Below are positions 23,714 to 31,721 of a DNA stretch of 64,000 nucleotides, in pieces; position 1 is the stretch's first letter, and the number at the start of each line of letters is the position of its first letter. The notes below the pieces were generated by a model. The model saw nothing but the letters and a program-made list of their open reading frames with translations, made no database searches and was not told the DNA's origin. Location: NCBI RefSeq assembly GCF_050586465.1, contig NZ_JBOCEG010000007.1, positions 62,001-126,000 of the forward strand, given 5' to 3'. Source of the DNA: CAJXYS01 sp913063035 (lineage in GTDB: Bacteria > Pseudomonadota > Alphaproteobacteria > Rhodobacterales > Rhodobacteraceae). The translations under genes and the position numbers were made by a program.

Positions 23714-25045
23714 CTACTTGTAGATATCGGGAAGAAGCGTGGTCGAGATCGCCGGCACGTAGGCGATCAGGAGGGTCACGCAGAGCATGAAGAAGACGAA
23801 GGGCACGGCGCGCGCCGCGATCTTGAGGATCGACTCGCCGGTCAGCCCCGAGACCACGAACAGGTTGAGCCCCAGCGGCGGCGTGATGAACCCGACGCCG
23901 AGCGCGGTGATCATCATGATACAGAACTGGACGTCGTTCATGCCGATATTGTCGGCCAGGGGCTTCAGGATCGGGGCCAGGATCACGATGTTCGGCGTCG
24001 TCTCCATGACGCAGCCGGCCGCGATCAGGATCAGCACCATCATGCCGATGAGCACGTATTCGTTCTCGCTCAGCGACGTGAGGGCGCCCACGAAGCCCTG
24101 CGGAACCCCGATGATCGCCAGCGCCTCGGCCAGCGGGATCGAGAAGGCGATGATCGGAAGGATGACCCCGTTGACCTTGGCCGAGCTGACCAGCATGGCC
24201 GGGAAATCAGAGAGCCGCAGCGTGCCGAGGATGAAGCCCATGGCGATGGTCACGACGACGGCGACCGCGCCGGCCTCCGTCGGCGTCAGGCGGCCCGAGA
24301 AGATCCCGTAGAAAATGATCCCGGGCACGAGGAAGGCGTACCAGCCCGACTTGACCTTCTGCCACAGGTTGGCGCGCCACTCCGCCGCGGTCATGATCCC
24401 GCCGCCTTCCCAGGCGTTGAGCCGGTTCATAACGATATTGGTGATCAGGATCGAGACCAGGATCAGGATGCCCGGGATCAGCGCCGCGAGGAACAGCGTC
24501 GAGACCGCGATGCCCAGCACCAGGCCAATGATGATATAGGCGATCGACGGCGGGATCAGGATGCCCGTGCAGGCGCCGGCCGCGACGAGCGCGCAGGCGT
24601 AGGGCCTCGGATATCCCGCCTCGACCAGCCGGTCGATGGTCATGCGCCCGACCGCCGCGGCCCCCGCCGCGTCGGAACCCGAGATCGCGGCGAACATCCC
24701 GCAGACGAGGACGGTCGCCGAGCCGAAACCGCCCTTGGCCCAGCAGGTGAGCGCCTCGGCGACATCGAGGAATTTTCGGGACAACCCGGTTCGCACCAGC
24801 ACGTCCCCGGTCAGGATGAAGAGCGGCACCGCGGTGAGCGCGAAGGCGTCGATGCCCGAGAAAAGCTTCTCGCCCATCAGGCTGAGCGGCAGCGCCCCCG
24901 ACCAGACCAGCATCAGCACCGTCGAGGCGCCGATGGCGGCCCAGACCGGCACCGCCAGCGCCACGAGCAGCACGAAGAGGATGACCGGCGCGTAGAAATC
25001 CCAGCCCAGGATCAGGTCTGACGGCTGAAGCTGTTGCCACATCAT
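23714..25045 (-). CDS. hpsM: DHPS TRAP transporter, large permease (DctM type)
   Basis: A protein of 443 residues with about twelve membrane segments, of the DctM/TRAP large-subunit family. Family marks include ALTAVPLFILTGDVLVRTGLS, ISGSDAAGAAAVGRMTI and the C-terminal ALGVGFITPPLGLNLFVVSGL. It forms the sodium-coupled channel that takes up substrate delivered by the binding protein. The start (ATGATG at 25045) follows GAGGAGG. It lies 13 bases after hpsL and 9 before hpsN. DHPS as substrate is inferred from cotranscription with hpsNOP. Confidence 0.88.
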   Translation of the reverse strand: MMWQQLQPSDLILGWDFYAPVILFVLLVALAVPVWAAIGASTVLMLVWSGALPLSLMGEKLFSGIDAFALTAVPLFILTGDVLVRTGLSRKFLDVAEALTCWAKGGFGSATVLVCGMFAAISGSDAAGAAAVGRMTIDRLVEAGYPRPYACALVAAGACTGILIPPSIAYIIIGLVLGIAVSTLFLAALIPGILILVSILITNIVMNRLNAWEGGGIMTAAEWRANLWQKVKSGWYAFLVPGIIFYGIFSGRLTPTEAGAVAVVVTIAMGFILGTLRLSDFPAMLVSSAKVNGVILPIIAFSIPLAEALAIIGVPQGFVGALTSLSENEYVLIGMMVLILIAAGCVMETTPNIVILAPILKPLADNIGMNDVQFCIMMITALGVGFITPPLGLNLFVVSGLTGESILKIAARAVPFVFFMLCVTLLIAYVPAISTTLLPDIYK

Positions 25046-25058
25046 GGCCCAGTCCTCC

Positions 25059-25574
25059 TCAATCGAAAAGCTTGTCGCCTTCGTAGACGTTACGCCCGCC
25101 ACGAAGGTCAGAGAGGTCACGCAGGAAGGACTGCACCAGACGGAAGATCACCAGGCCGAAGCCGAAGGGCACGGCGAAAAGGAAGAAGTACTGGCCGATC
25201 CGAAGCCCGTGGGTCACGGACTGGAACTTCCACGACACGTGGACCGACTCCCACGACCAGTAAAGGGCGATCAAGGCGACGATCAGCATCACGATGTCGC
25301 CGAACATGTAGAGCAGCGCTTTGATCCGCCGGCCCACGTAATTCATGATGACGTCGATGCGGATATGGCCGCGTTCCCTGACCGCGGCGGCCGCGCCGAT
25401 CCAGGCCAGGTAGATGAAGGAGTAGCGCACCATCTCCTCGCCCCAGATCGACGAGTAGGAGAACAGCTCGCGCCGCACGACCTCGACGAACATCGTGCCC
25501 ACGAGCATCACGTAGAAGACGAGCAGCAGCCAGCGCTCCCCGTTCCTGTCTATGGCCTGGTATATTCGTGACAT
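25059..25574 (-). CDS. hpsL: DHPS TRAP transporter, small permease (DctQ type)
   Basis: A protein of 171 residues with four membrane segments (about 14-34, 49-67, 88-107, 130-153), the DctQ layout. The start at 25574 sits behind AGGAGG; an upstream in-frame ATG has no such site. Family marks are VEVVRRELFSYSSIWGEEMVRYSFIY and RERGHIRIDV. It pairs with the large permease at 23714-25045. The gap to hpsK upstream is 111 bases. Confidence 0.88.
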   Translation of the reverse strand: MSRIYQAIDRNGERWLLLVFYVMLVGTMFVEVVRRELFSYSSIWGEEMVRYSFIYLAWIGAAAAVRERGHIRIDVIMNYVGRRIKALLYMFGDIVMLIVALIALYWSWESVHVSWKFQSVTHGLRIGQYFFLFAVPFGFGLVIFRLVQSFLRDLSDLRGGRNVYEGDKLFD

Positions 25575-25685
25575 GAAGCCCTCCTGCCCGGACGCGCCGA
25601 TGGCCACCCCCGCTGCATGACATGCATGCTGTTCCTGAGGCTGTCGCGGGCCGGCACCGCGGGCGCGATGCCGGCCCGTTCCGTC

Positions 25686-26831
25686 TTAGGCGTCGTGGAC
25701 GTAGTAGCGGCCCATCGTGCCCGCGGCTTCTTCCAGCTGCGCGAAGGTGTCCATGTCGCCCGCGAGATCGACCTTGAACTTGTCCCAGTCGGAGCGCTGG
25801 TAGCCGCCGGCCTCTTTCCATTCGGCCAGCTGATCGTCGGACAGCGAATGGAACTCGACGCCGTTCTCCATGAGCTGCGACATCGCGTAGGACCGTGCCG
25901 AGGGCACCTTGGACAGGTTCTGCCCCTGGGTCACCTCGCCGGCGAACTCGATGCCTTCCTTGACGTCCATGGGCAGGCTGTCGAACCACTCGATGTTGAT
26001 CGAGTAGACCTGGCTGTCCGGCACCGCCTGGGTGAAGGTCACGTGGCTGAGGATCTCGCCGAAGCCGAAGACATGCAGCGCGCCGACCGACGGGTCGAGC
26101 GCGTCGGCCACGCCCTGGCGGATCGCCGACGGGGTCTCGCCCCAGGCCACCGGGGTCGGGTTCGCGCCGACCAGGCGGTAGTACTGCTGCAGCATCGCCG
26201 AGCCCGGCACGCGGAACTTCACGCCCGCCATGTCGGCCGGGGTGATGATCGCGTCGCCGCCCTGGCGCACCGCGACAACGCGCGGGTCGATGACGATGTA
26301 GAACAGCGCCTTGAAGCCCGCCGCCGCGATCTTCGGATCGACTTCGGACTTCCAGGCCTCGGACGAGGTCAGGTTGGTGAAGCGCTGGTTGGAGCCGCAG
26401 AAATACGGAAGGTTGATCAGGTCGACGACCGACGCGAAGGGCGCGAAGTTCGACAGGCTGTGCTGCGCACACTGGATCGTGCCGCCCTGAACCGCCTGCA
26501 CGAGCGCGCCGCCGGCACCGAGCTGCCCGCCCGGGGCGAGCCGGACATACACCTTGCCGTTCGTCATGTTCTGGATGTTTTCCTTCAGGTCCAGCTGCAT
26601 GATCGGGTAGCTGCGCGTCGCACCGAGCACGTAGGCGGTGGCGATCGTCATGACGTGATCGGCCGCGGCCTCGCGCTCGCGTTCCTCCTGGGCGGTCTGC
26701 GCGGCGGCCTCGTCCGACCAGAGCATCCCGCCGGCCCCGGCGACCATCGCCGCGGTGAAGCCTCCCGAGCCTACCAGTTTCAAGAAGTTACGGCGTTCGG
26801 CCGACTTCAGCTCGTTATCCCTTGAATCCAT
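25686..26831 (-). CDS. hpsK: DHPS TRAP transporter, periplasmic binding protein (DctP type)
   Basis: A protein of 381 residues with a twin-arginine signal: ERRNFLKLVGSGGFTAAMVA near residues 12-31, with cleavage likely near EAAAQTA. The mature part is a DctP-like solute receptor, with FRVPGSAMLQQYYRLVGANP carrying the conserved Arg that binds an acidic group, and GETPSAIRQGVADALD. A sulfonate group is a sensible ligand for that Arg. GGAGGAG lies before the ATG at 26831. Export through Tat rather than Sec occurs in several TRAP receptors. It is followed by hpsL and hpsM. Confidence 0.88.
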   Translation of the reverse strand: MDSRDNELKSAERRNFLKLVGSGGFTAAMVAGAGGMLWSDEAAAQTAQEEREREAAADHVMTIATAYVLGATRSYPIMQLDLKENIQNMTNGKVYVRLAPGGQLGAGGALVQAVQGGTIQCAQHSLSNFAPFASVVDLINLPYFCGSNQRFTNLTSSEAWKSEVDPKIAAAGFKALFYIVIDPRVVAVRQGGDAIITPADMAGVKFRVPGSAMLQQYYRLVGANPTPVAWGETPSAIRQGVADALDPSVGALHVFGFGEILSHVTFTQAVPDSQVYSINIEWFDSLPMDVKEGIEFAGEVTQGQNLSKVPSARSYAMSQLMENGVEFHSLSDDQLAEWKEAGGYQRSDWDKFKVDLAGDMDTFAQLEEAAGTMGRYYVHDA

Positions 26832-26851
26832 GATCTCCTCCCTGTCGTGGA

Positions 26852-27037
26852 TTACGTCGATTTCTTGGCCAATGCCGCGCGCTCTTTCTTCAGGATCGCG
26901 ACGACGAAGGCGACCGAGGCGGCCAGAAGCATCAGCATTTCGCCCAGATCGGTCAGGAACGGGGTTCCGAGAAAGGCCCCCATCACCACGTTTCCGAAGA
27001 AGATGGCGAACAAGATCGCCGCGATCAGCAGACTCAT
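26852..27037 (-). CDS. Small two-helix membrane protein leading the TRAP operon
   Basis: A 61-residue protein, MSLLIAAILFAIFFG onward, with two hydrophobic helices (about 2-22 and 32-50) and a basic tail (LKKERAALAKK). The start at 27037 follows AGGGAGGGG; the longer upstream reading would cross the operators and is rejected. It is the first gene after the two LacI-type operators and lies 20 bases before hpsK. I recognise no family. It may be an accessory part of the TRAP transporter or may tune its insertion; that is inference from position only. Confidence 0.75.
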   Translation of the reverse strand: MSLLIAAILFAIFFGNVVMGAFLGTPFLTDLGEMLMLLAASVAFVVAILKKERAALAKKST

Positions 27038-27074
27038 GATCCCCTCCCTGGATACGGCCTCGATTCTTGCCGAG

Positions 27075-27111
27075 TGTAAGCGCTTACATATTCCCATGCA
27101 AGCGCTTACAT
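27075..27111. promoter_or_regulatory. Tandem LacI-type operators between hpsR and the DHPS operon
   Basis: TGTAAGCGCTTACA at 27075-27088 is a perfect 14-base palindrome. A second copy, TGCAAGCGCTTACA at 27097-27110 (one mismatch, extended as ATGCAAGCGCTTACAT), has its centre 22 bases away, about two helical turns, so both lie on the same face. The central AAGCGCTT is the classic LacI/PurR-family half-site pair. They lie 38 bases or more from the small membrane gene ATG and 76 or more from the hpsR ATG, placed to repress both directions. Confidence 0.88.
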
Positions 27112-27186
27112 GCCAAATTGACGCGGGTCGCTAGGCGACCGACCCGGAGTATCCTATGCTTTCGCCGCAGGCATGACCGAAGGCCA

Positions 27187-28233
27187 ATGACCGATCAGAA
27201 GGACAAATCCGTTCCGACCATCGCCGACGTGGCGCGCGCCGCGGGCGTGTCGACGGCCACGGTCTCTCGCTGCCTCAACGCGCCCGACCGCGTGCAGAAA
27301 GCCACCCGCCAGCAGGTCATGGCCGCCATCGCCCGTCTGGGCTACACGCCCAATTTCGGGGCGCGCGCGCTGGTGGCGCGGCGCACCAACACCATCGGCG
27401 CCGTGATCCCGACGATGGAGAACGCGATTTTCGCGCGCGGCCTGCAGGCGTTCCAGGAAACGCTGAACGAGCGCGGGCTCACCCTGCTGGTGGCCAGCTC
27501 GCAGTATCGCCAGGACCTCGAGGAGGACCAGGTCCGCAACCTGATCGCGCGCGGCGTCGACGGGCTTTTGCTGATCGGCTACCAGCGCAGCGAGTCGATC
27601 GCGCTCGAATGCGCCCGCCGCGGCATCCACGCGATCATCGCCTGGGCCTTCGAGCCGGGCCGGCCGCAACCGGCGGTCGGCTTCGACAACAGCGCCGCGA
27701 TGGCCGCGCTGACCCGCGAAGTGCTGGCGCTGGGGCATCGGCAGGTCGGCGTGATCTCGGCCGGAACGGGTTCCAACGACCGCGCGCGCAAGCGGGTCGA
27801 GGGCATTCGCGCGGCGCTCCGGGCCGCGGGCTGCGCGGCCGACAGCCTCCACGTGGTGGAGACGACCTACGCCATCGACGCCGGCAGCGCGGCCTTCCGC
27901 GAGCTGATGGCGCGGACGCCGCGGCCGACGGCGGTGATGTGCGGCAACGACGTGCTCGCCGTCGGCGCCATCCGCGCGGCCAGGCAGATGCGGCTGCGCG
28001 TGCCGCAGGATGTCTCGATCACCGGGTTCGACGATATCGAGATCGCCACCGTCATCGACCCGGAACTGACCACCGTGCACGTGCCCCATCGCGAAATGGG
28101 GCGCCGCGCCGCGCTCGCGCTGCTCGAGGCGCTGGACACCGGCACGCCCCCGGCGCCGGTCGAGCTTGCGACCGATATCCGCTTTCGCGCCTCGCTGGGC
28201 CCGCCCCCGCCCGATCCGCGGACCATCGCCTGA
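27187..28233 (+). CDS. hpsR: LacI-family regulator of DHPS genes
   Basis: A protein of 348 residues. The N-terminal LacI helix-turn-helix is VPTIADVARAAGVSTATVSRCLNAPDRV, with the hinge helix region FGARALVARRTNTIG. The rest is a periplasmic-binding-like sensor fold ending in DVSITGFDDIEIATVIDPELTTVHVPHREMG, typical of GntR/PurR-like members. HpsR of Cupriavidus is also LacI-type. The start at 27187 is the first Met before the domain; the upstream reading is rejected because it covers the operators. It likely represses the divergent nine-gene operon until DHPS or a breakdown product binds. Confidence 0.85.
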   Translation: MTDQKDKSVPTIADVARAAGVSTATVSRCLNAPDRVQKATRQQVMAAIARLGYTPNFGARALVARRTNTIGAVIPTMENAIFARGLQAFQETLNERGLTLLVASSQYRQDLEEDQVRNLIARGVDGLLLIGYQRSESIALECARRGIHAIIAWAFEPGRPQPAVGFDNSAAMAALTREVLALGHRQVGVISAGTGSNDRARKRVEGIRAALRAAGCAADSLHVVETTYAIDAGSAAFRELMARTPRPTAVMCGNDVLAVGAIRAARQMRLRVPQDVSITGFDDIEIATVIDPELTTVHVPHREMGRRAALALLEALDTGTPPAPVELATDIRFRASLGPPPPDPRTIA

Positions 28234-28251
28234 CCCGGGCGCCGCGGGCGC

Positions 28252-28470
28252 TCAGATATCCTCGGGCAAGAGGTCGAACCAGCCGATCTCGGCGCCGTGC
28301 CGGTCTCGGATCTCGCCCAGGTCTTCGCCGGCCTCGATCCGCTCGGCGACGCCGCGCAGATGGCGGGCGATCCGCGCGCGCAGCGCCGCGTCTTGCGGCG
28401 CGTCGAGCGAAATCGCGATGGAAAACTCGACCCCCGCGGTTACGGGGCGGATCTCGGAGGAAACGGTCAT
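28252..28470 (-). CDS. Small hypothetical protein
   Basis: A 72-residue acidic protein, MTVSSEIRPVTAGVEFSIAI onward, ending in IGWFDLLPEDI. No signal peptide or membrane segment is visible. The start at 28470 follows a GGAG ten bases upstream. The pattern is a beta strand pair followed by a helix (DAALRARIARHLRGVAERI). I recognise no family. It ends 19 bases from the convergent hpsR stop, and lies downstream of the AerR-like gene, with which it might be cotranscribed across 121 bases. Confidence 0.6.
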   Translation of the reverse strand: MTVSSEIRPVTAGVEFSIAISLDAPQDAALRARIARHLRGVAERIEAGEDLGEIRDRHGAEIGWFDLLPEDI

Positions 28471-28591
28471 GCTCGCGCTCTCCAGGCTTACGGCCGGCCT
28501 GCCCGGCCCGCAGAGCGCCACCATGCGACCGCACCGCCCGGCGTGACCCGCCCAAAACGACGCATGGGATCGAAAAACGAAAGGGCCGCGC

Positions 28592-29395
28592 TCAGCGGCA
28601 GAGCGCGTCCCGCGCGATGGCCGTCGCCTCGTCGAGGCTGCCGACGGTCCAGTCGACGGGCACGCCCGGCCCGGCAAGCGCCACGCTCTTGGCCGCGCTG
28701 CCGCCGACCAGGATCCCCGGCGCCCTCGGCAGCGCCTTCAGCCGCATCGCCAGCGGCACGATATCCTTCAGCCGGTCGTTGCTGCCGACCGTCAGGCCGA
28801 CGAAATCGACGCCGCGCCGGTCGGCCGCGTCGACGATATCCCCGGCCGACGCCCCGAGCATCAGCTCGACGTCCAGATGCTGCTGCCGGAACGCCTCGGC
28901 CGCCAGGATGATGCCGAGGGTGTGCGACTGGTTCGGGAGGGTGGCGAAGAGCGCGTCGCACTTGCAGCCTCGGCATTGCCGGGTACAGGAGTCGCGCAGC
29001 GCGCTGTTGACCCTGAGCAGGGCCGAGATCCCGAGCGATACATCGAGCCAGGAAAGCACGTCCCGGTCCCAGCAGGCGCCAAGCCAGCGCGCGGTCTCGG
29101 CAAAGAGACCGTCGGCGATCTGCTGGTAGCCCGCGCCTTGCCGGCGCAGCGCCTCCACGCAGGCTGTCGCCGCCTCGATGTCGTTGTCGACCAGATGCAC
29201 CGCGAAACGCTGCAGATCGGCCTCGGAGACGGCCGGCGGCGCGGTCTCCGCCGCCCTGCGGGCCTGGGCGAGACGCGACAGCGCGGCCCGGGCGAGATCC
29301 TCGACCGAACCCGCCTCCGGCGCGCGGTCGGGCTTGTCGGCAGTTTCCAAGGAAGCCTGGGCAACCGTTTTCGAATACTGAAACTGAACGGGCAT
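28592..29395 (-). CDS. Cobalamin-binding regulator, AerR/PpaA-like
   Basis: A protein of 267 residues. An N-terminal helical B12-binding_2-like domain (about 55-135) is followed by a B12-binding Rossmann domain (about 145-262). The cobalamin lower-ligand His is His158 in LPNQSHTLGIILAAEAFR, with VGLTVGS and ILVGGSAA forming the rest of the site. The form NQSHTLG without the DxH Asp is what I recall for PpaA/AerR proteins, which sense light or oxygen state and act on CrtJ/PpsR in purple bacteria. Just before it is a Cys cluster, Cys137, 141, 144 and 146 (C-x3-C-x2-C-x-C), able to bind a metal. A perfect FNR box lies upstream. No photosynthesis gene is in the window, so the target is open. The start at 29395 follows GGGGGAGAG. 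Confidence 0.75.
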   Translation of the reverse strand: MPVQFQYSKTVAQASLETADKPDRAPEAGSVEDLARAALSRLAQARRAAETAPPAVSEADLQRFAVHLVDNDIEAATACVEALRRQGAGYQQIADGLFAETARWLGACWDRDVLSWLDVSLGISALLRVNSALRDSCTRQCRGCKCDALFATLPNQSHTLGIILAAEAFRQQHLDVELMLGASAGDIVDAADRRGVDFVGLTVGSNDRLKDIVPLAMRLKALPRAPGILVGGSAAKSVALAGPGVPVDWTVGSLDEATAIARDALCR

Positions 29396-29828
29396 TATGC
29401 ACTCTCCCCCACGCTCCCAGTTAAGCGTCGAAACGCCAATCCCCCCTTGATTTCGATCAAACGGCCCGGCCACAGGGGATGTTGCAGCGCTGCCAGCATC
29501 GCGGGCGCAGGCCGGCACGGGCCGGCCTGCCCCGGCGCAGGCCCCGGGACCCGCAGGCGCAGGCGGGCCGGCAAGGCCCTGTCCGGCCTTGCGAATTCAT
29601 CGCCCGGCCGGGCAGAGCGGCCTGCCGCCGGCCAGGCGGCCCAGGACCCGGCCGGTCGATCCGGGACCGGCATATGCACGCTCCGCCTTGGCCCGGGGCG
29701 TCGCCATCGCGCAACAGCGCGGCCGCCAGGCGGCGGGCGCGGCACGGCGCGGAGTCGGGAGAATCAAAGACGCCCGGCGCGGATTCAGCTACCCTCCGGG
29801 GATCACAAAAGGTGAGAAGAGGGATATC
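29396..29828. other. Divergent intergenic region between AerR-like and cysK genes
   Basis: This is 433 bases between two divergent starts. It holds the FNR box at 29447-29460 and a -10-like TTAACT on the minus strand at 29424-29419. The middle part (about 29465-29760) is very GC-rich with several short inverted repeats and shows no supported gene; frames crossing it are upstream extensions of cysK or shadows. Confidence 0.55.
29447..29460 (-). promoter_or_regulatory. FNR/FnrL box upstream of AerR-like gene
   Basis: TTGATTTCGATCAA is a perfect TTGAT-N4-ATCAA FNR site. Its centre lies 41.5 bases from a start point expected just after the minus-strand -10-like TTAACT (29424-29419), which is class II activator spacing. 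The ATG of the AerR-like gene is 58 bases from the centre. This points to induction at low oxygen. Confidence 0.75.
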
Positions 29829-30899
29829 ATGACCACGCGCAGGACAGAGGGCCGCGGCCGCCGCTATGACAGCGTGCTGGACACCGTCGGCGACACACCC
29901 GTCATCCGCATCAACCGCATCGCCCCCGAACATCTCAATGTCTACGTAAAGGTCGAGGCCTTCAACCCGGCCGGCTCGGTCAAGGATCGCCTGGCGCTCA
30001 GCATCATCGAGGCCGCCGAGCGGGACGGCCGGCTCGCGCCCGGCCAGACCGTGGTGGAGGCCACCTCCGGCAATACCGGCATCGGGCTTGCCATGGTCTG
30101 CGCGGCCAAGGGCTATCCGCTGGTGGTGACAATGGCCGAGAGCTTCTCGGTGGAGCGTCGGCGGCTGATGCGGTTTCTCGGCGCGCAGGTCGTGCTGACC
30201 CCCAAGGAACTCAAGGGCTTCGGCATGTATACCAAGGCCAAGGAACTGGCCGAACAGAACGGCTGGTTCCTCGCCAGCCAGTTCGAGACGCCGGACAACG
30301 CCGCCATCCATGCCGCGACGACGGCCCGCGAGATCCTGGCCGATTTCGACGGCGCGCGGCTGGATTACTGGATCACCGGCTACGGCACCGGGGGCACGGT
30401 CTCGGGCGTCGGCCGGGTGCTGCGCGAAGCCCGCCCGGAGACACGCATCGTGCTGACGGAACCGGCCAACGCGGCCCTCGTGGCCTCGGGCTATGTCAAC
30501 ACGCGCAACGACGCCCATCAGCCGACGGAAAGCCACCCCGCCTTCGAGCCGCACCCGATCCAGGGCTGGACGCCGGATTTCATTCCCTTCGTGCTGCAGG
30601 AGGCGCTCGACAAGCGCTACTACGACGACCTCATCCCCATCGCGGGCGCCGACGGGATCGCCTGGTCACGCCGCCTCGCCGCCGAGGAAGGGATCTTCAC
30701 CGGGATCTCCGGCGGATCGACCTTCGCGGTTGCGATGAAACTCGCCGAGAGCGCCCCCGAGGGCGCCGCGATGCTGGTGATGCTGCCCGACACGGGCGAG
30801 CGCTATCTCTCCACGCCGCTCTTCGAGGACATTCCCGCGGAGATGAGCGACGAGGAACGGGCGATATCCCGGTCCACGCCGACGGCGCAGATGCCCTAG
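29829..30899 (+). CDS. Cysteine synthase family PLP enzyme
   Basis: A protein of 356 residues of fold-type II PLP enzymes, the CysK/CysM type that makes cysteine from O-acetylserine and sulfide. The PLP lysine is in NPAGSVKDRLALSII, the Asn loop is EATSGNTGIGLAM, and the phosphate-binding loop is GYGTGGTVSGVGRV. A C-terminal extension (IPAEMSDEERAISRS) is longer than in plain CysK. The ATG at 29829 is where homology begins; the long upstream extension is low-complexity. A second paralogue lies at 54698-55732 in the stress operon. This one may be a dedicated CysK or a related beta-replacing enzyme; sequence does not decide. Confidence 0.85.
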   Translation: MTTRRTEGRGRRYDSVLDTVGDTPVIRINRIAPEHLNVYVKVEAFNPAGSVKDRLALSIIEAAERDGRLAPGQTVVEATSGNTGIGLAMVCAAKGYPLVVTMAESFSVERRRLMRFLGAQVVLTPKELKGFGMYTKAKELAEQNGWFLASQFETPDNAAIHAATTAREILADFDGARLDYWITGYGTGGTVSGVGRVLREARPETRIVLTEPANAALVASGYVNTRNDAHQPTESHPAFEPHPIQGWTPDFIPFVLQEALDKRYYDDLIPIAGADGIAWSRRLAAEEGIFTGISGGSTFAVAMKLAESAPEGAAMLVMLPDTGERYLSTPLFEDIPAEMSDEERAISRSTPTAQMP

Positions 30900-30982
30900 G
30901 GCGCGCCGCCCTTGCCCGGGCGCGGCGGCGGTTGCTACGGTCCGGCCAGCAGCCCGCGGACCCCGCCGGCCAGGAGAGTGTC

Positions 30983-31219
30983 ATGGATCACGATACCGAG
31001 TCCGGCCCGGCGACCGGGCGCAGCCGAAGCCTTGGCGCGCGGCTGTTCGGCGATCTGGCCGCCGATGCCGGGCGGCTGGTCGCGGCCTTCGCGATCGGCG
31101 CGGCGGCGGGCGCGGTGCTCTGTCTCTATTTCGGGCTGCCGGTCATCGTTGGGCTCGGCGGCGGCCTCGTCGTCTTGGGCCTCGTCCTGGCGCTGATGCC
31201 GAACGGCCCGTTTTTCTGA
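30983..31219 (+). CDS. Small two-helix membrane protein
   Basis: A 78-residue protein with a polar N-terminus (MDHDTESGPATGRSRSLG) and two membrane helices (about 34-52 and 55-72), ending MPNGPFF. CAGGAGAG lies before the ATG at 30983. No family is recognised. It follows the cysteine synthase gene after 83 bases and may share its transcript. Confidence 0.6.
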   Translation: MDHDTESGPATGRSRSLGARLFGDLAADAGRLVAAFAIGAAAGAVLCLYFGLPVIVGLGGGLVVLGLVLALMPNGPFF

Positions 31220-31241
31220 ACGCCGCCGCCCGTCCCGGCCC

Positions 31242-31568
31242 TCAGCCGGTCGGCAGATACGGGATCGTGCCGGCGATGTCGGTGTCGTCGATCAGGCGGA
31301 ACCGGCTGACGCTGCCCGCCTGCCGCGCCTCGCCATAGGGCGCGTAGGCCGGGTCGGAGGCAAAGGCCATCACCGCGTCGCGCGAGGGAAACTCGAGAAG
31401 CGCGACGAGGGTGCTCGGCGGCGTTTCGCCTTCCAGCGTCTCGATATTCCCGGACCGGGCGAGGTAGCGCCCGCCATGCTTTTCGACCAGGTCGTGGACA
31501 TTGGCGGCGTATTCGGGAACCCACCCGTCATCGGTGACCTCGATATCGGCGATCAGGTAAACGCTCAT
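31242..31568 (-). CDS. DUF1330 family protein
   Basis: A 108-residue protein of the dimeric alpha-beta barrel type known as DUF1330: MSVYLIADIEVTDDGWVPEYAANV at the start, GGRYLARSGNIETLEG in the middle and LLEFPSRDAVMAFASDPAYA, the conserved end segment. The enzymatic role of the family is not known. AGGAGGAG lies before the start at 31568. It is divergent from the HxlR regulator and separated by palindromes, so it is a likely target of that regulator. Confidence 0.85.
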   Translation of the reverse strand: MSVYLIADIEVTDDGWVPEYAANVHDLVEKHGGRYLARSGNIETLEGETPPSTLVALLEFPSRDAVMAFASDPAYAPYGEARQAGSVSRFRLIDDTDIAGTIPYLPTG

Positions 31569-31646
31569 CTCTCTCCTCCTTCTGCGCTGGACGCGTTTGA
31601 CCGGACGAGCATCGGCCAAAGGCGTGCGCAACCGCCAGTCACCGAT

Positions 31647-31675
31647 CTGTACCGGGTGATACAGTTACTGAACTG
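31647..31675. promoter_or_regulatory. Overlapping palindromes, candidate HxlR operator
   Basis: CTGTACCGGGTGATACAG (31647-31664) is an inverted repeat CTGTA-N8-TACAG. It overlaps CAGTTACTGAACTG (31662-31675), a second inverted repeat CAGTT-N4-AACTG. They lie in the 153 bases between the divergent DUF1330 and HxlR starts, 46 bases before the HxlR ATG. HxlR-type regulators bind short palindromes in such positions. Confidence 0.5.
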
Positions 31676-31721
31676 GCCGGTCCGCGTGCCATCCCCTAGA
31701 CTGGGGGAAAAGGGAGAGAGG

